DNA of 64,000 nt from Ensifer adhaerens (GTDB lineage Bacteria; Pseudomonadota; Alphaproteobacteria; Rhizobiales; Rhizobiaceae): NCBI RefSeq assembly GCF_020035535.1, contig NZ_CP083349.1, forward strand, positions 4,056,001-4,120,000, in the 5' to 3' direction. The first letter of the stretch is position 1. Each line of letters starts with the position of its first letter. Below, one piece after another: positions 62,359 to 64,000 of this stretch. Made by a program: the position numbers and the translations under genes. The notes below the pieces were generated by a model. The model saw only the letters and a program-made list of their open reading frames with translations, was not told the DNA's origin and made no database searches.

Positions 62359-63648
62359 TCAGCCCTTGCGTTGCATCAGGCAGAAGAAGAAGCCGTCCGT
62401 GCCGGTCGAGGCGGGCGTCAGCGTCACGGTCTTCATGTCGGCCGACCAGGGCTGCGGCTTGTCGGTGCCGAACAGCGTTGCCCAGATATCGGCCGCCGAC
62501 AGGATCTCGAATTCCGGATTGTCTTCGCAGAAGCCGTAGACCTGGGCTTCGTTCTCCTCGGGCAGCACCGAGCAGGTGACATAGATCAGGTGGCCCCCGG
62601 GACGCACGAACTGTGCGGCACTCGCCAGCGCCTCTTCCTGCTGGGAGATACGCTCTTCGAGGTTCTTCTGGTTGAGCCGCCATTTGGTGTCCGGTCGCCG
62701 GCGCCAGGTGCCGGTTCCGGTGCAGGGGGCATCGACCAGCACGCGGTCGAAACGGCCGGCAAGCGGCGCGAGGCTGTCTGCGGACTCGTGCACCTGGACA
62801 TTGCGGGTGCCCGCACGCTTCAGCCGCTCGATGATCGGCGCGAGGCGCTTGCGGTCGGTGTCGTAGGCGTGCACCTGACCCTTGTTGTTCATCGCCGCCG
62901 ACATGGCGAGCGTCTTGCCGCCGCCGCCGGCGCAATAGTCCAGCACCTGTTCGCCTTCCTGCGGGTAGGCGAGATCGGCGACGATCTGCGAGCCCTCGTC
63001 CTGCACTTCGAACCAGCCCTTCTGGAAGGAAAGCTCGGCCGTCACGTTCGGCAGGCGCGAAGCGCCTTCGCCGGCGGGAATGCGGATGCCGTTGCGGGCG
63101 ATCGTCGCGGCCTCGGCGCCGCTACGCTCCAGCGCCTTCAACACCTTGGCGCGTGTGGCTTTCAGCGTGTTGGCCCGCAGGTCGAGCGTCGGCCGGCCGG
63201 CGAGCGCTTTCGCTTCGTCGAGCCAGTCGTCGGAGAAGTTCTCTTCGAAGGAGGCCTGGGTCCACTCGGGGATATCGCCCTGCACATAGGCGGGCGCGTC
63301 TTCGAGCCTCCGCGTCGTGAAGGCCTGCATCCGCTCGGCGGAGGGGGCCTCCGGCGCGAACTTGTCGCCGTCGAGTTCGGCTGCGAGCTTGTCCGGGGTG
63401 AAGCCCCATTGCCGGTACATCACGGCATGGCCGAGGGCCGACGCGCTGTCGCTGTCCATCAGGTAGGCGTGGGAGAGTTTCATGCGAAGGGCGTCGTAGA
63501 CGATGTTGCCGATCGCGGAACGGTCGCCGGATCCGGCGAAACGGTGGGAGAGGCCCCAATCCTTGAGCGCGTCGGCGACCGGGCGCTTCCGCTTTTCGAT
63601 ATCCTCAAGAACCTCAATGGCTCCAGCGAGCCTGCCGCCCAAACGCAT
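62359..63648 (-). CDS. RsmB/NOP2-family RNA (cytosine-5) methyltransferase
   Basis: A 429-residue protein. N-terminal NusB-like domain (RLGGRLAGAIEVLEDIEKRKRP) and C-terminal Rossmann methyltransferase with QVLDYCAGGGGKTLAMSAAMNNKGQ, FDRVLVDAPCTGTGTWRRRPD (motif IV, Pro-Cys) and HLIYVTCSVLPEENE (motif VI, Thr-Cys). Both catalytic cysteines are present. It methylates rRNA cytosine, substrate position not assignable. A single minus-strand gene. Confidence 0.95.
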   Translation of the reverse strand: MRLGGRLAGAIEVLEDIEKRKRPVADALKDWGLSHRFAGSGDRSAIGNIVYDALRMKLSHAYLMDSDSASALGHAVMYRQWGFTPDKLAAELDGDKFAPEAPSAERMQAFTTRRLEDAPAYVQGDIPEWTQASFEENFSDDWLDEAKALAGRPTLDLRANTLKATRAKVLKALERSGAEAATIARNGIRIPAGEGASRLPNVTAELSFQKGWFEVQDEGSQIVADLAYPQEGEQVLDYCAGGGGKTLAMSAAMNNKGQVHAYDTDRKRLAPIIERLKRAGTRNVQVHESADSLAPLAGRFDRVLVDAPCTGTGTWRRRPDTKWRLNQKNLEERISQQEEALASAAQFVRPGGHLIYVTCSVLPEENEAQVYGFCEDNPEFEILSAADIWATLFGTDKPQPWSADMKTVTLTPASTGTDGFFFCLMQRKG

Positions 63649-63782
63649 CTTCGATCAACTCCTTTTTCGCCGTGGTAGCGGCGATGGCATCGAAGAGCAA
63701 GACGGCGGCGAAGATTAACCGTCGAGAACGGTCTTTCTCAAGTAAACCCATCCGACTACTGGCCGGATGTCAGTATTCAGGA

Positions 63783-64000
63783 TCAGGAGTTGATGACGCG
63801 GTAACAGACGCTGGCGGTGCCGGAGCGGACCATGCCGATCTGTGAGGCTGCAGCCTTGGAAAGATCCATGACGCGTCCGCGAATGAACGGTCCACGGTCA
63901 TTGATCCGAACGACTACGGTCTTGCCGTTGCGCTTGTTGGTGACCTGAACCTTGGTTCCGAACTTCAGGCTACGATGGGCGGCTGTCAGGTGCGCGGCAT
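63783..64000 (-). CDS. RlpA-like (double-psi beta-barrel) protein, 5' end outside window
   Basis: The minus strand from the right edge encodes about 71 residues ending at a stop at 63783: [21 protein letters not shown], then [20 protein letters not shown] and YRVINS. This is the C-terminal DPBB domain of RlpA-family septal ring proteins, with the conserved His and Asp. It may be a lytic transglycosylase or peptidoglycan-binding lipoprotein; the N-terminus and lipobox cannot be seen. No terminator was identified. Confidence 0.93.
   Translation of the reverse strand, partial: AAHLTAAHRSLKFGTKVQVTNKRNGKTVVVRINDRGPFIRGRVMDLSKAAASQIGMVRSGTASVCYRVINS

Overview
The window is a chromosomal stretch of a GC-rich alphaproteobacterium, most likely a member of the Rhizobiaceae close to Sinorhizobium/Ensifer. 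This rests on the housekeeping genes (infC, rpmI-rplT-pheS-pheT, guaA, xseA, efp), an Irr-type iron control element in front of mbfA, dispersed palindromes of the type common in rhizobial intergenic DNA, and many small regulator/enzyme pairs. No rRNA, tRNA, prophage, transposase or CRISPR array was seen. The genus is an inference; no search was run.

Layout. 1-3.9 kb: translation factor EF-P facing its two modification enzymes (epmA, epmB; epmB is cut by the left edge), then a cyclopropane fatty acid synthase. 3.9-7.7 kb: two cysteine hydrolases of different families, the membrane ferritin/iron exporter mbfA with promoter and Irr box, and an alpha/beta hydrolase. 7.9-12 kb: infC with an ATT start, then two exported, extremely Asp/Gly/His-rich proteins followed directly by an OmpR-type response regulator and sensor kinase. 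12-17.4 kb: rpmI, rplT, a lipopolysaccharide-kinase-like gene, pheS and pheT. 17.4-25.1 kb: small oxidoreductase, acetyltransferase and regulator genes. 25.1-29.5 kb: a compact set of polyprenyl-phosphate-sugar type genes (GT2 glycosyltransferase, methyltransferase, small flippase-like membrane proteins, divergent GT-C-like membrane protein). 29.5-35 kb: xseA, a chloramphenicol-phosphotransferase-like kinase, MarR/EamA pair with clustered operators, and a frameshifted ECF sigma gene beside a glyoxalase-fold gene. 35-51 kb: an accessory metabolic region (M29 peptidase, beta-lactamase-fold hydrolase, GSTs, YbaK, aminotransferase/Lrp pair, deacylase, SDR/LysR, alpha/beta hydrolase/OhrR-like regulator). 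51-55.8 kb: methyltransferase-guaA, MTA/SAH nucleosidase-thioesterase, tspO. 55.8-62.2 kb: an iron-linked cluster on the minus strand (imelysin, di-heme oxidase, second imelysin, corA, Tat-exported DUF1513 protein). 62.3-64 kb: an RsmB-type RNA methyltransferase and the C-terminal end of an RlpA protein.

How it works together. Three themes recur: (i) protein synthesis, with EF-P plus its lysylation enzymes, IF-3, L35, L20 and PheRS; (ii) envelope iron handling, with mbfA under an Irr box and the imelysin/di-heme cluster; (iii) at least eight divergent or adjacent regulator-enzyme pairs, several with visible palindromic operators in the shared intergenic region. The two candidates I consider closest to an undescribed system are the acidic-protein/two-component cluster (8.6-12.0 kb) and the lipid-linked sugar set (25.1-29.5 kb).
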